From: Ptychodera flava
Taxonomy: Eukaryota; Hemichordata; Enteropneusta; Ptychoderidae
Assembly: GCF_041260155.1 (NCBI RefSeq)
Contig: NW_027248277.1
Coordinates: 17,519,872 to 17,583,871 of the forward strand
Reading direction: 5' to 3'
Length of the DNA stretch: 64,000 nucleotides
The notes under the pieces are model-generated. The model worked only from the letters and a program-made list of their open reading frames with translations, had not been told where the DNA came from and did not search any database. Shown in pieces: positions 1 to 10,174 of the stretch. Each line of letters opens with the position of its first letter. Position 1 is the first letter of the stretch. Position numbers and translations under genes: made by a program.

Positions 1-47
1 GGTGAGACAATAGATTCACACATGGTCAAGTCAGAGAAAGTATATCC
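1..47 (+). CDS. ETNK: ETNK copy A, exon 2 (3' part)
   Basis: Last 47 bases of the P-loop exon, reading [16 protein letters not shown], followed by the donor GTGAGT. It is identical over this stretch to copy C at 40454-40500. Confidence 0.8.
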
Positions 48-3000
48 GTGAGTATTCGAAAATCTTTTGCATCAGTGTTTCAAATTGGTATCATTGGGTG
101 GGTACTTTAACAATGCTCAATGTTTTGCTCTTTTCACTTTGCAAACAACCTATGATTACAAAATTAAACAATTTAAATAGATAGTGACAATAACTCAACA
201 GTTTAACTATCACGACAATCAACATATCTCTAATCAACAGTATAAGTGTCACATGATTTTTAAGTGCATTTTGAGATTTGAATTGGCATTCTCTGTCAAA
301 GCAGAATCCCATACAGTTCTAGATTAGCTTTTATTTGAAAAAAGCTGTAGCAATTGAGACATTGCTTAGTTCAAAATGAACACTTGTTAGACACTCATGT
401 GCTGATATTTGAAGAAATTGTACATTAGCAAATATATCAGAAGAGTAAATTTTATTGGATGAGCAAATGCATCATGTTAATTTGGTAAGCCTATTACGCT
501 AGTTTTGCAATTGAGCGGTCTGAAGGTCACAATAAGCAAATCTTGGATGCAGAATGAAAGTCAACAGTGATTGAAGCCTTGTGACGAACAGACCAACGAT
601 GAATGCATGAAGGTATTTATATGAAGTCTTGGTGTATTTCCCAGGTTAATTGCCATAAAATGGCAAAACTGCACTGTCTTAAACCGGAAGATGGTAAGCA
701 GATTTTAAATGCTGGATTATTCCCAATTATGAAAAAAGTCTATCAGATGATTCCAAGGGAGTTTGAAAATGAAGAGGTGAACAGAAGGTATAATCCATGA
801 CATGTACTATTCAATTTCTCCTTCGGTAATTCCATAGACTTCTTTTTCGGAGAATTAGGAATGACAGATATTTCAACAGAAGAAAAATATCAGCAGTCTG
901 AGAGCGAAAGAGAAAAACTTGCAGAGAAGACCCAAGTGATAGAAAAGAATGGTAAAACAGAACAGAAAGAGGCAAACAAGCGGAAAAAATCTGATAGAGA
1001 AAATTTATAAACCCGCGAATGATAAATGATGATAAATCATAAATGACGAGTTATATCTTGGAATTTGCGACTTAACTTTATAGTTAGCGTTCCTCCTTAA
1101 ACATATGTCGGTGAATATCCTTCATTCCTCTGTTGTCGATCCCAGTTTGTGTACTTTCGCGTATTAATTTTTGTAAAAATCCCCCTAGCGACAGGCCCAC
1201 AAGTGCATTTTCGCTATCCCCTGCCTGTATATCATCCCTTCACACACAGGTTTCAAGAAAATATTCCGAGCTATGACCAACTTGGAAAGGAGATTGAAGA
1301 ATTGGAGACAAAGTTGGTTCCATTGAATTCACCAATTGTGTTCTGTCATAATGATTTATCATCTGGAAATATAGTTTACGACGAACAAACTGGTAAGTGA
1401 AATAATTATCGATTTGCATAAACCTATTCGAATATCTAATATTAGTAATACATTTCGTAAGTCCATCCATTCGTTCATTCAGTTAGTCAGTCATTCTGTC
1501 ATTCATTCATCCATCCATCCATTCATTCATTCATTAAGAGTACTGTTTAGTCTTGATGTACGAAGATGCTATATAATTTTTTTCAGCCAGTATTCCCATA
1601 AGTCCTCAAATTTCTATGGTGTGGTTTAAAACAATAAAGCAGTCAACAGTTAAAGGGGAAGTTCACCAAGTTCACGGGTATGGCCCTGCATTGTCCATTC
1701 ACAGCAACACAGTAGTAAACAGCAACACAGAATCTGACAGTGTACAGTTTATTATAAGTGATTTATCGTTTATGCAAGGATACTCAGTATAAACAAAAGT
1801 TATGTAAATACGCACAGTCTGATTTGCGCGTGGGCGAGTGGACAATGCAATACCATGGGAAGATGTCCTTCCATATCAGGTGATGCAAGTTCCAAGCCTG
1901 GAGCTATTTTCCCATGATTCAAATTACATGGGCAACTTCCTGTACTATTTTTATCGGTTTTTGTAAAAAATCGCGCGAGTTATAAATGGCGAAAATAGGT
2001 TTTCCGGGGTAAGCGACCACAAAACTAGCACATAATGTAAAAATCATCCTTGGTGAACTTCCCCTTTAAAAAAGTTACTCAGTCAACAGTTAAGAAATAA
2101 CAGATTAGCAAGCCATTTGTGAAACGCCCTAAACCATTCTTCGAACTTTCCTAAATGAAACTTTCATCCATTCTCTTACCAAATCAAGAATAAAAATCAG
2201 GGGTCACCTAGCTAAGTTTTTCTCAAGAGAAACAAATTACCTAACATTAAGCGCTCTTTGAAAGTCAAAATGGCCGCTATCTCTTGTAACTATACATGAA
2301 AAAATAAAATTTGATAAACCATGACAAGATTTTTCTTACTCTGGGAGCTTTGAAATGAGTCCCAACAAGCAGTAGACCAGGAAAGAATCATAAATATTTG
2401 AGAGTTTTAATAGCTGTCCCCAAGGTGCATTTCTCATCTAATCTAGTGTCTGCCGTACTTCCATGTTTGTTTGTATGATAATCAAGAGCTCGGCCCGTAG
2501 AAATCACCTTTGGCATCGCATTTATGCTTTTCTAATTAATAGACACGTTTGACGTGACATTATTCAGATGAATATCACAAATTTAAAATCATAAAAAGAT
2601 TTCAACCACTCCAAAATTCAAAATTATCAAAACAAGAGAAAATAAGAAATCTAATTAGTAGGAGACTAAAAGATACCATTGAATTATATAAAGCACTTAA
2701 AACTACGAAAGGAAACATCTTACGAAAGTTACGCTGAATACCAGCAAATCACACAATTGTACTTACTAAAAATATTTCTATTGCAGAAGATATTGGGTTC
2801 ATCGATTTTGAATTAGCGCTTTTCAACTACCAAGGTTATGACATTGCTAGCCATTTCTGTGAGTTTGTTGGTAAGATTAAAAAAATTGGTTTTTATTTAC
2901 CTCATTCATTCGGTATTCCTTGATAATGCAAAGACGTTCTTAGATTTACGTTCCATTCCTTGGCCACATATCATGAACACCTTTAAACCCTCCTTTTTAA

Positions 3001-5773
3001 CAATTATCAGCCTGTTCTTACAGGAGGCAAAATTTTTAAGAGATTTTTCTTGCAGTATATTTCATTTGTCGATGTAATCCTACAGTCGCATAGCTATTCA
3101 CCGACGAATTTTGTGTTTATCATAACTTCACACAACATCAAGCAAATTTGCTCTGATGTTATGATATGGTGCGTGAGCTATACTTGCTATACCCCATATT
3201 TCAATATGTCATTTCAATCTTATATTATTATATGACAGAAACGCTTACATTTACCAATAGAGATTCATTTTCGTTGGTAAAAATGTACACACCGAAAACG
3301 TTATGGTCCGTGGTACATATAGCATTGGGTTTAATATCATTTGGCTATTTCTTTCCAGGACTCCACGGGATGGACTTCGACAAGTACCCACAGAAGGAAT
3401 TTCAACTCAAATGGTTGAAAACGTACCTTAGCGATTGGTATACACTGTCTGGAGTCAACAAAGATGTCACCGACGAGGACGTGGAAAAGCTATACGTCGT
3501 TGTCAATAAATTTGCCTTGGTAGGTGGGCAGTGCTTCAGTACAATATTTCGGTGGCAATTTTGCACTTCTTTTCATAATTTATGTAAGCTTATAGACGCG
3601 TAGTCTTCTTGTATATCAATAGTGTGATACTTAAGTACCAGCAATGCCAATGTCACGTCATGATGAGACTAGTGCCAGATATCGGTAACCTTTGGTCTTT
3701 CAGATCAAATTTCATTCCAAAACAATGCATCTGGATATTGAAAAGTTAAAGGCACTGTTCGCAATCCCTGGGATCGCCTTTGTTCTTGTCTGTAAGAGGA
3801 TTATGGAGGTGTGATAACCTTTTGTTTCCATTGAAAGTGCAATCTGCTTGGTAAATTTTCTGATGAGACAATCTGGTGCCAACACAGGCCTTTAAACTGG
3901 CCATAACCCCTCTGTCCTTTAGATCACACCACGGAACAAGTTCATATGCAAGCTTACTTCATTGCTAACTGATGTTAGACGGGGGTTAAACGTTTTTTTT
4001 TCGATAGTTGACGGGCCCTATATACATACATACATACATACATACATACATACATACATACATACATACATACATACATACATACATACATACATACATA
4101 CATACATACATACATACATACATACATACATACATACATACATACATACATACATACATACATACATACATACATACATACACACACATACACACATACA
4201 CATACATACATACATACATACATACATACATACATACATACATACATACATACATACATACATACATACATACATACATACATACATACATACATACATA
4301 CATACATAATACATACATACATACATACATACATACATACATACATACATACATACAAACATACATACATAAATACAAACATACATACATACGTACGTAC
4401 GTACGTACGTACATACATACATACATACATACATACATGCAAACTTAAGGAAGGTATTTCTGGTTTCTTGGTAATATTGCTTAGAAAATATGGGTACTAA
4501 AAACAGACAGTCACTAAATAAACAGCAACAATACTATACATATACGGTCTAGCGCTCCAGTTTAAAAGTGTTCCAGAATGATTGTGTAAGGGTTGCTGGT
4601 AAATATTGTCGTATCATACGGTTACTTGGAAAGAACAAGGTCTTTATATCACTATCTTAATATCAAGCATTACTACAGTTTACTGCAGTGAGTAAAGATT
4701 GATATTTGCGTATTTATGGACAACATTGTGGATTGTTTACTTTGTTAAACTGACCATATGTTCAAATTGAATTTGTTTGACCAATACTTGATCTCCACAG
4801 GCATTTGGGCTTCATAGGGCTTTCAGCAGGGTTGTACCTATATAATTTAATTTTGTTTTACAGAGGTTGCGATCGTTGTCTTATTTTAACATTGATAACG
4901 TCGTGAAAACAATATCACAGATAATATATGTCATTTACCATTTTGTGTGACGTATTTCATTTATTTTACACATTTCATTTATTCTGATTTTCTTTGGTTT
5001 TATTTCTTAGGCTGCTCATTTTTATTGCGGACTTTGGGGTTTGAAACAAATAGGGCATTCCACCATTGACTTTGATTATCTCGGGTAAGTTACTGTAATG
5101 TGTGCCACTACTTGCCACTACTTGAAAATGTTGAAATACACAAAAGCAACATGTTTACTCTGTTTTCTCGTCAGTTTATAAGTTAAATGTGCGCCACTTC
5201 ACAAATAGGAATTATTTCCTTTTTTAACAACTTTTTGAATGTCACATAATCTTACCTTCGATTCATCATATCCTGTTGTAAAGTGGATTGTGAAATTATT
5301 TCACAGATTAATTGCTAGGCTTTCAAATTCCGTTGTGGAATACAGAAAGCAGTTGATTTAAAATATAAGTTGCTAGAGGGAGGGTGAGTTATCTGAACAT
5401 GAATTTTCGTTTGAGTATTGCCAATGATAGGAATCAGGTCGAATATGATTGAAATATCGTCAGGAAACGTCACATTTTCATTTACATTTGATAAGTCTTC
5501 GCCAATCAATTATGAAACTGCGGGATCTTTTAAATATTATATGTCGCTTCCTAAATTTTTATTCTAGCCGGTATGTTAAAGTCAACAAGAGGATCTATAA
5601 TAGCAAGCTGTATACTTTCACTGTACAATCTTAAGCTCGTAAGTTCTTTAAATGTGATACATCTTCAAGATTCTTATAATTTCTTTTATCTTTATAGGTT
5701 TTCAATCCAAAGATTTGGGGAATACTTCCGCAGGAAGCAGGAGTTTTTAGCTTTGCAGATGCCAAGTGACTAA
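1..5773 (+). CDS. ETNK: Ethanolamine kinase copy A (exons 2-8, 5' end outside window)
   Basis: Ethanolamine kinase uses ATP to phosphorylate ethanolamine, the first step of the CDP-ethanolamine route to phosphatidylethanolamine, in the cytosol. Coding exons: 1-47 (partial), 645-787, 1250-1392, 2787-2870, 3359-3519, 5011-5084, 5698-5773. All have GT-AG borders and compatible phases. Visible motifs are the Brenner-type catalytic loop CHNDLSSGN in exon 4, the metal-binding IDFE in exon 5, and the C-terminal GLWGLKQ and STIDFDYLG that match animal ETNK1. The P-loop exon is mostly off the left edge. Exon 3 is one base shorter than in copy B (GCCAT for GCCAAT), which shifts the frame; exons 4-8 are open. 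The nearest alternative, choline kinase, is disfavoured because copies B and C carry the ETNK-type GGIS-K-L-GCYL loop. The gene is tail-to-tail with copy B. Confidence 0.85.
645..787 (+). CDS. ETNK: ETNK copy A, exon 3
   Basis: Acceptor TTTCCCAG. It encodes the helix [14 protein letters not shown] and [16 protein letters not shown], matching the LAKIHA...LIPTGF segment of human ETNK1. The donor is AG|GTATAA. It is 143 bp against 144 bp in copy B, so the start of the exon is out of phase with exon 2. Confidence 0.75.
861..1010 (+). other. Charged 49-codon reading frame between exons 3 and 4
   Basis: Starts MTDISTEEKYQQSESERE and is rich in Lys and Glu. The frame is also open upstream to a TGA that follows exon 3 read-through. 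The counterpart in copy D (63628-63795, minus) is open for 55 codons; copies B and C are not open throughout. It could be an alternative terminal exon or chance. It is not part of known ETNK proteins. Confidence 0.2.
1250..1392 (+). CDS. ETNK: ETNK copy A, exon 4 (catalytic loop)
   Basis: Acceptor CACACACAG, donor G|GTAAGT, 143 bp. It encodes [18 protein letters not shown], then [22 protein letters not shown]. The HNDLxxxN motif carries the catalytic Asp and the metal-binding Asn of choline/ethanolamine kinases. Confidence 0.88.
1465..1536 (+). repeat. Imperfect CATT/CATC/CAGT tetranucleotide repeat in intron 4
   Basis: Interrupted 4-bp units (CATT, CATC, CAGT). The same array lies in B at about 22410-22505 and C at about 41917-42000, and is expanded to roughly 200 bp in D (62997-63195). 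Confidence 0.8.
1654..2065. mobile_element. 412 bp MITE with TTAA target duplication (copy A, intron 4)
   Basis: TTAA at 1650-1653 and 2066-2069 flank inverted ends AGGGGAAGTTCACCAAG and CTTGGTGAACTTCCCCT. TTAA duplication with an AGG start fits Kolobok- or piggyBac-type non-autonomous elements. It has no coding capacity. Copy C carries it interrupted by a LINE; copies B and D keep only the part nearest exon 4. Confidence 0.75.
2787..2870 (+). CDS. ETNK: ETNK copy A, exon 5 (IDFE metal-binding)
   Basis: 84 bp, acceptor TATTGCAG, donor G|GTAAGA. It encodes [18 protein letters not shown], then IASHFCEFV. Asp of IDFE is kept. The Asn of the family motif DIGNHF is Ser here (IASHF). Confidence 0.87.
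3359..3519 (+). CDS. ETNK: ETNK copy A, exon 6
   Basis: 161 bp, acceptor CTTTCCAG, donor TTG|GTAGGT. It encodes [20 protein letters not shown], then [13 protein letters not shown], matching the YP..E.Q..WL..YL and VNQFAL of human ETNK1. The frame is also open for about 60 codons upstream of the acceptor. Confidence 0.88.
3750..3891. mobile_element. 142 bp TTAA MITE (copy A, intron 6)
   Basis: TTAA at 3746-3749 and 3892-3895 bound the ends AGGC...GCCT. It is the same element as in B (20439-20581), C (45754-45895) and D (61029-61169), and an independent copy sits at 37671-37813. Confidence 0.65.
4018..4440. repeat. (CATA)n satellite, about 420 bp, intron 6 of copy A
   Basis: Near-pure CATA units with short CACA and ACGT (GTAC) variant blocks near 4182-4200 and 4391-4411. 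Long Tyr-Ile-His-Thr or Met-Tyr-Val-Cys frames here come from the repeat and are not genes. Confidence 0.97.
5011..5084 (+). CDS. ETNK: ETNK copy A, exon 7
   Basis: 74 bp, acceptor TTTCTTAG, donor GG|GTAAGT. It encodes [20 protein letters not shown] and FDYLG, equivalent to ASHFFWGLWAL...STIDFD in vertebrate ETNK. Confidence 0.9.
5698..5773 (+). CDS. ETNK: ETNK copy A, exon 8 (last coding exon)
   Basis: Acceptor CTTTATAG. It encodes [20 protein letters not shown] and MPSD, then TAA. This matches the YAIVRFNQYFK...ALKVPE tail of human ETNK1. AATAAA occurs about 50 bp downstream. Confidence 0.88.
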
Positions 5774-6175
5774 AACCTAAAACAAATCGCAGCCCTCGAT
5801 TCGGCCAACCTTGGTGAAAATGAGAATAAACACAGATCTGTTATAATTACCAATGTTAAAGGGCAATATTGCACTAGTATCAATGAAAAATGAAGTTTTT
5901 AAAGGAAACGAGACAAAGCTCCCATACATTCCAGACCACTATGATTGATAATACGAAAGGTATAAGTGCAAATGAAAGGCCTATCCGTACATCTGTGCAT
6001 CTTTTCGCATGACGAGCGATCATAAGTTTGATTTGAAAGAAGTGTAACTTTATGCTAATCAGCAGATTTCCTGGCTTTACCTTTTCTCCTGTTTTCAACA
6101 TTTCAATAAATTTTAACCCCACTTTGGCTGGGCACAATTTTATAATAGTACTACGTTATGTTATTTAAATGCTAT

Positions 6176-6674
6176 TGTTACGACAGAAAAAGGCGGCGAA
6201 GTCTGCAATTTTCTTTAAAATAAATTTATTAAAATTAATAACTAAGTCTATGGGATTAAGTAAAAATTACAAAACAGTACAGAGATTGCAGTAGTTAGCT
6301 TAGCTGACAACACAAAACTCCTGAAATACAGTCCCCAAGGAGTTGAGTCCAGACAGACTCTGATGAGTAAGGAGTGAATGCTTCTCTGGCTGCAGGCTTG
6401 ATGAGGTCTGAACCGTGCAGTGTTCACAGAGAAAAATCTAGCGTGAAGGTCTACGTCTTGAAAAGAATATGACGTGAAATCCGAAAAAAGTCTGGTGAAA
6501 ATCTGTGCCGTCCCGTATTTATAATCCAAAGAAGAAATCGCTAGAAAATACAGACTTTCCATTGATATGCTAATAACGGTTCTAAAGTATCTTCACTTGT
6601 AGTAAACCTGACCTTCTGAGAACGTTCTAGAATATGGTCATTGGAGAGAATGACCTACATGACACACTGTAACA
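6176..6674 (-). repeat. Possible solo LTR fossil (LTR-retrotransposon kin), copy A flank
   Basis: A block of about 0.5 kb with inverted ends TGTTAC/GTAACA. On the minus strand it has a TATAAATA box roughly 150 bp in and an AATAAA near the far end, the layout of a gypsy-like LTR. No internal coding region or clear target duplication is visible, so it looks old. It is present in all four units (also 16277-16654, 48244-48744, 58407-58789), so it predates the duplications. It could instead be another AT-rich repeat. Confidence 0.3.
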
Positions 6675-7002
6675 AAACGGCAATTTTGTTTGGCATTAAA
6701 GGTCTTACATTTTGAAGTCGAGTAATTTCAATTTTGTTCATGTTCTTCCAACCCCTACTGCTTTAGAATGAGATAGATAATGCAAAACAGAATTTTCGGT
6801 TTTTCTACAAATAGTCGTTTCATATGAGGTATTAAATTTCATGTAGTATCAAGGTTTGGATCAAAATCAATATTATCATTAAGTCCAAAGTTGACGTTTT
6901 CTACCGCAAATATGTACCCCTTCAAGTAAACTCTCGCTATCTTTACTAAGAAATTTGCATGCCACCTTCGATAAGAAACATTTGTTCGAAAACAGTGTCT
7001 TA

Positions 7003-7493
7003 GGGGCCGTCAATAATAAAAGCTGACGCACGACAAACATAATTCTTGCGTTTAGGGGGGAGGGGTAAAAGCTCTTTTCGTTTCGTGTGCGTCAAAATCG
7101 CATAAGGATTTTCTATTGTTTTCAAAGTTCGACTTTGCAGCGAGAACGTAAAACTACCTTCGTGTTCATCGAGAACTGAATGACCACACAATACGGAGAC
7201 AGAAAAGACAACGAAAAGACATGAAGGTGAAATAAAAACTATATGGTTTTTCAATGTGAAACATGTATGTGAAACATTTTCATACGTGCGAAATACACGT
7301 GCCCTTCCGGTATTTAAGTTCATGGGCGTGCGGATCGGAGAGGTGCGTGTGGGTTTGTCAGACACGGCATCATAATACGAAATTGATTTCGCATAACAAC
7401 TTTCGTTTTGAGGGGGGAGGGAGGGGGTTTCAAGTATTAAAAAAACGAAGGAATTACGTTTCTTGTGCGTCAGCTTTTATTATCGACGGCCCC
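7003..7493. mobile_element. PIF/Harbinger-like MITE, 491 bp (copy A flank)
   Basis: Inverted ends start GGGGCCGTC and stay similar for about 50 bp (AATAATAAAAGCTGACGCAC). Copy C has a clean 3-bp TTA target duplication (49070-49072 and 49561-49563). The 3-bp duplication and G-rich ends suit a Tourist/Harbinger MITE. Copies B and D have the empty site. Two G-rich tracts lie inside. Confidence 0.7.
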
Positions 7494-7753
7494 TATGTAA
7501 CTGCAACGCCACCTTAAGGACAAAGCTCTACACTTCTGTAGAGAAAATTAAAGTTTCCTTTTTTCGTACTTTTTTCGGGATACATAACATCGGATATATA
7601 TTGTTATTGGGTGAGCTTTATGTCAAGATTTTGTTACTTGGGCGCAGGTAAGCCAAAATACCTGTGTTAGACAGGGGGTTACCCGTATTCATCATGGGTG
7701 GCTGGGGTGAATCAAAATTTCGGAGTTTCTAGTGTATTTCCTCCGATCCCCAG

Positions 7754-7912
7754 GCCGTAAATAATGACGGCTCCCTAAACAGCTGTGTACGCCTGAGTCA
7801 GAATGACCTGGACCAGTATACACGGCTGATATCTCAGCGAAAATTTAAAAACAAGATGAAGGGCAAAGTGAAAAACCCAGGCCTAGTCGGGCCCTCTAGG
7901 CTGGCGATCTAA
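7754..7912 (+). other. Unassigned possible exon, 53 codons
   Basis: Preceded by CCGATCCCCAG and open to a stop. It contains CVRLSQNDLDQYTRLISQRK, then FKNKMKGKVKNPG, which is coding-like in composition. Related sequence lies at 15523-15691 (-), about 49815-49979 (+) and 57652-57821 (-), but the frame is not kept in B or D. I do not recognise a family. It may be a fossil exon. Confidence 0.2.
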
Positions 7913-8609
7913 AATTTAAAGTAAGTCCGTATCACACGCTAATCGAGAAGTGAAAATATATATGATCGTTAGGCTGGTAAATGATCGTCTTTATTTCATC
8001 TCTGATATTTGTAAATTGTGGATCGATTCCCTATACCTTTGACTTTGTCTTTCTCTACCAACACAGAAAACATATTTTTGTAATGCTCTAAGAAAATTTT
8101 CCTACTCGTGAAATAAGAATTATATGGACTGATTTAGTCCGAAATAAAGTGAAATAAATAAATAAATGCAGACACGTTCTTTCACCGGCAACAAAGTTAG
8201 ACAGCACGCCCAAAAATCAGTCTGACAAATGATTTATACGAGGGAAGGGAGTAGGAAGAATGAAAGATTATCAAAACTTTATTTTGTTTCTGACATTAGG
8301 TTGGCACGCGGAGAGTAATTGTTTGGCGTTGTACAGCGAACACGTTGGAAATTCCCGCAGAGACCACAGGCGGTCCAGACACTACTAATAAGCTTGTTAA
8401 TGAGTTTTCTCAGTTTTCTCTATTAGTTCCTCTCCTTTTGTTGATGCTGAGACTGATCGGAGTAAATAAAATCACAGAGCGACTGTGATAAAATAAATGA
8501 CTATTATATAACCTAACCTAGCCTCTTGACTCTTTATTTATTTTACACCCCATTACAAGGACGTTTATCTCTCATATACACATCTTGAAGAAATCTAATA
8601 ACATTTCAG

Positions 8610-8925
8610 TAAAGATGTAAGACAAGTCGTGGCAGAGGTCACAGATGACAAGTCTTTCCCCAAGATGGAGCGCAAACGACTACAAATAGAACATGCACCA
8701 CACATAAGTCGCGAAGCGAAATTAGTCAAATTAGCTGTCAAATTGAACAATTTACGAGACTTGAAAGAAATCGCTCCTGAAGGATGGACCCCTGAACGAA
8801 TACAGGACTATTTTCTACGGGCAACCAAAGTCATCGAGGGACTCAGGGGTGTTAAAAAAGTGATGGAAGAAGCATTGGACGAAAGTTTAACTGAAAAAGG
8901 TGTACTGGCAGAATCACAGCTATAG
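8610..8925 (+). pseudogene. HDDC3: Orphan last exon of a MESH1/HDDC3-type hydrolase, copy 1
   Basis: After acceptor ACATTTCAG the exon reads KDVRQVVAEVTDDKSFPKME, then RKRLQIEHAPH, KLVKLAVKLNNLRDL and APEGWTPERIQDYF, and ends TAG. This matches the C-terminal half of animal MESH1 (EVTDDK, ERKRLQ, KLVKLADKLYNLRDL, PEGW). MESH1 is an HD-domain Mn-dependent hydrolase of (p)ppGpp and NADPH. The Asp of KLADKL, a metal ligand (Asp122 in human MESH1), is Val (GTC, 8737-8739). The exons with the HD box and the N-terminal His are not in the window. AATAAA at 9131-9136 is a plausible poly(A) signal. It is likely a stranded, inactive exon left when the inverted repeat formed, or the end of a gene whose 5' exons are far away. 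Confidence 0.75.
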
Positions 8926-9130
8926 CAATCTAATACATTGTATTTAATCTTTTCAGAATTTGTATCATCTAACATTCCGAATGGCAAAGTTGCCCCTTGA
9001 CTAGTAAAATTGGGAAAGATGACAATGTATATTTTTGCAGATTGTTGTAAAATATTGTAAAGTTTCATTTGTTTGCCTACTAAGTGCTTCAGCTTTACAA
9101 GCTAACATTGAATCTTAATGTTTGATCAGC

Positions 9131-9136
9131 AATAAA
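9131..9136 (+). terminator. Poly(A) signal AATAAA after the MESH1-like exon
   Basis: AATAAA 206 bp after the stop. It is conserved in copy 2 at 51199-51204. Confidence 0.45.
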
Positions 9137-9518
9137 ATACATCGTTGTGAGACGTGTGGCAAGAAATAGAAGGCCATATTCGTGTAAACTCCCCTACAAT
9201 TTTAATTTGTGACATTTTTCAGTATTTTCGTTTCTGTAACAACTTTACTCTTAGGGTCTACTTCTGAAAAGCTGTTGAATATCGTGGATTTTGATATGTC
9301 AAGAAGGCAACCTTTGTATAATGTGCTTACAATTGTTCCTGACAACCTGAGAATGTGATCTGCATATTTTTATAAAGTATTTATAAATAACATGATGAGT
9401 TAATCGATATACCAGATGCAAAAATATGTAATGTTTTTCAGTTACTCAAACAATAGTGTGAGCAAAATAAACTGAAAGTGTACAGATAACTAAAGGTCGT
9501 CTTTGTTACGTCCGAGAC

Positions 9519-10110
9519 ATACATACATACATACATGTATTGCATGCATGCATGCATATCTACATACATACATATATACATACAGTGCATGCCGACCTAT
9601 CTACATACATACATACATACAAACATACATACATACATACATACATACATACATACATACATACATACATACATACATACATGCATGCATGCATGTATGC
9701 ATGCATACTTGCGAGCATGCATGCATGCATGCATGCATGTGTATGTATGTATGTATGTATGTATGTATGTATGTATGTATGTATGTATGTATGTATGTAT
9801 GTATGTATGTATGTATGTATGTATGTATGTATGTATGTATGTATGTATGTATGTAGATAGGTCGGCATGCACTGTATGTATATATGTATGTATGTAGATA
9901 GGTAGACATGCACTGTATGTATGTATGTATGTGTGTGTATGTGTGTGTGTGTATATGTTGGGAGGTATGTAGGTAGGTAGGTAGAACTGTATTTACATGA
10001 TGGTATGTATGCATGTATATGTGTGCATGCAGGTATGTACCATATGTAGGTAGGTAGATAGATATGCATTAACATACATGTATATATGTATATGTGTCTG
10101 TGGTGTGTAT
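9519..10110. repeat. Palindromic CATA/ATGC/TATG satellite (A-B spacer)
   Basis: The left arm is CATA units and the right arm TATG units. They share complementary islands (GTGCATGCCGACCTATCTAC on the left, its complement on the right) around a short ATGC core near 9681-9740. The whole can fold as a hairpin or cruciform. A (TG)n and TAGG-type tail follows to about 10110. Confidence 0.9.
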
Positions 10111-10174
10111 GTATGCAGCAAACTAAAATTAAGAACATGAAAAGTGTTTCAAAAGTTTACTTGAACCTGAAAAA

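Larger units (their letters stand above)
1..8587 (+). repeat. Left arm of the A/B inverted repeat
   Basis: Reverse-complement similarity to 14802-23969 runs through introns, exons and flanks and stops at CATCTTG (8587), 22 bp before the MESH1-like exon. It is also a direct repeat of 40454-50655. Confidence 0.9.

Noticed and set aside
1654-2065. Considered a hairpin microRNA locus because of the complementary ends
   Set aside because: Complementarity is limited to the terminal 17 bp or so, and the TTAA duplications show a MITE.
3962-4448. Long frames of Tyr-Ile-His-Thr or Met-Tyr-Val-Cys repeats (also 9503-10138, 20006-20368, 45923-46510, 51574-52277, 60599-60975)
   Set aside because: They are translations of CATA/TATG/ATGC satellites. 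Every frame is open because the unit lacks stops; no start context or conservation.
8808-9068. 86-codon minus frame over the MESH1-like exon (and 50876-51136)
   Set aside because: Antisense overlap; the plus strand has the recognisable protein.
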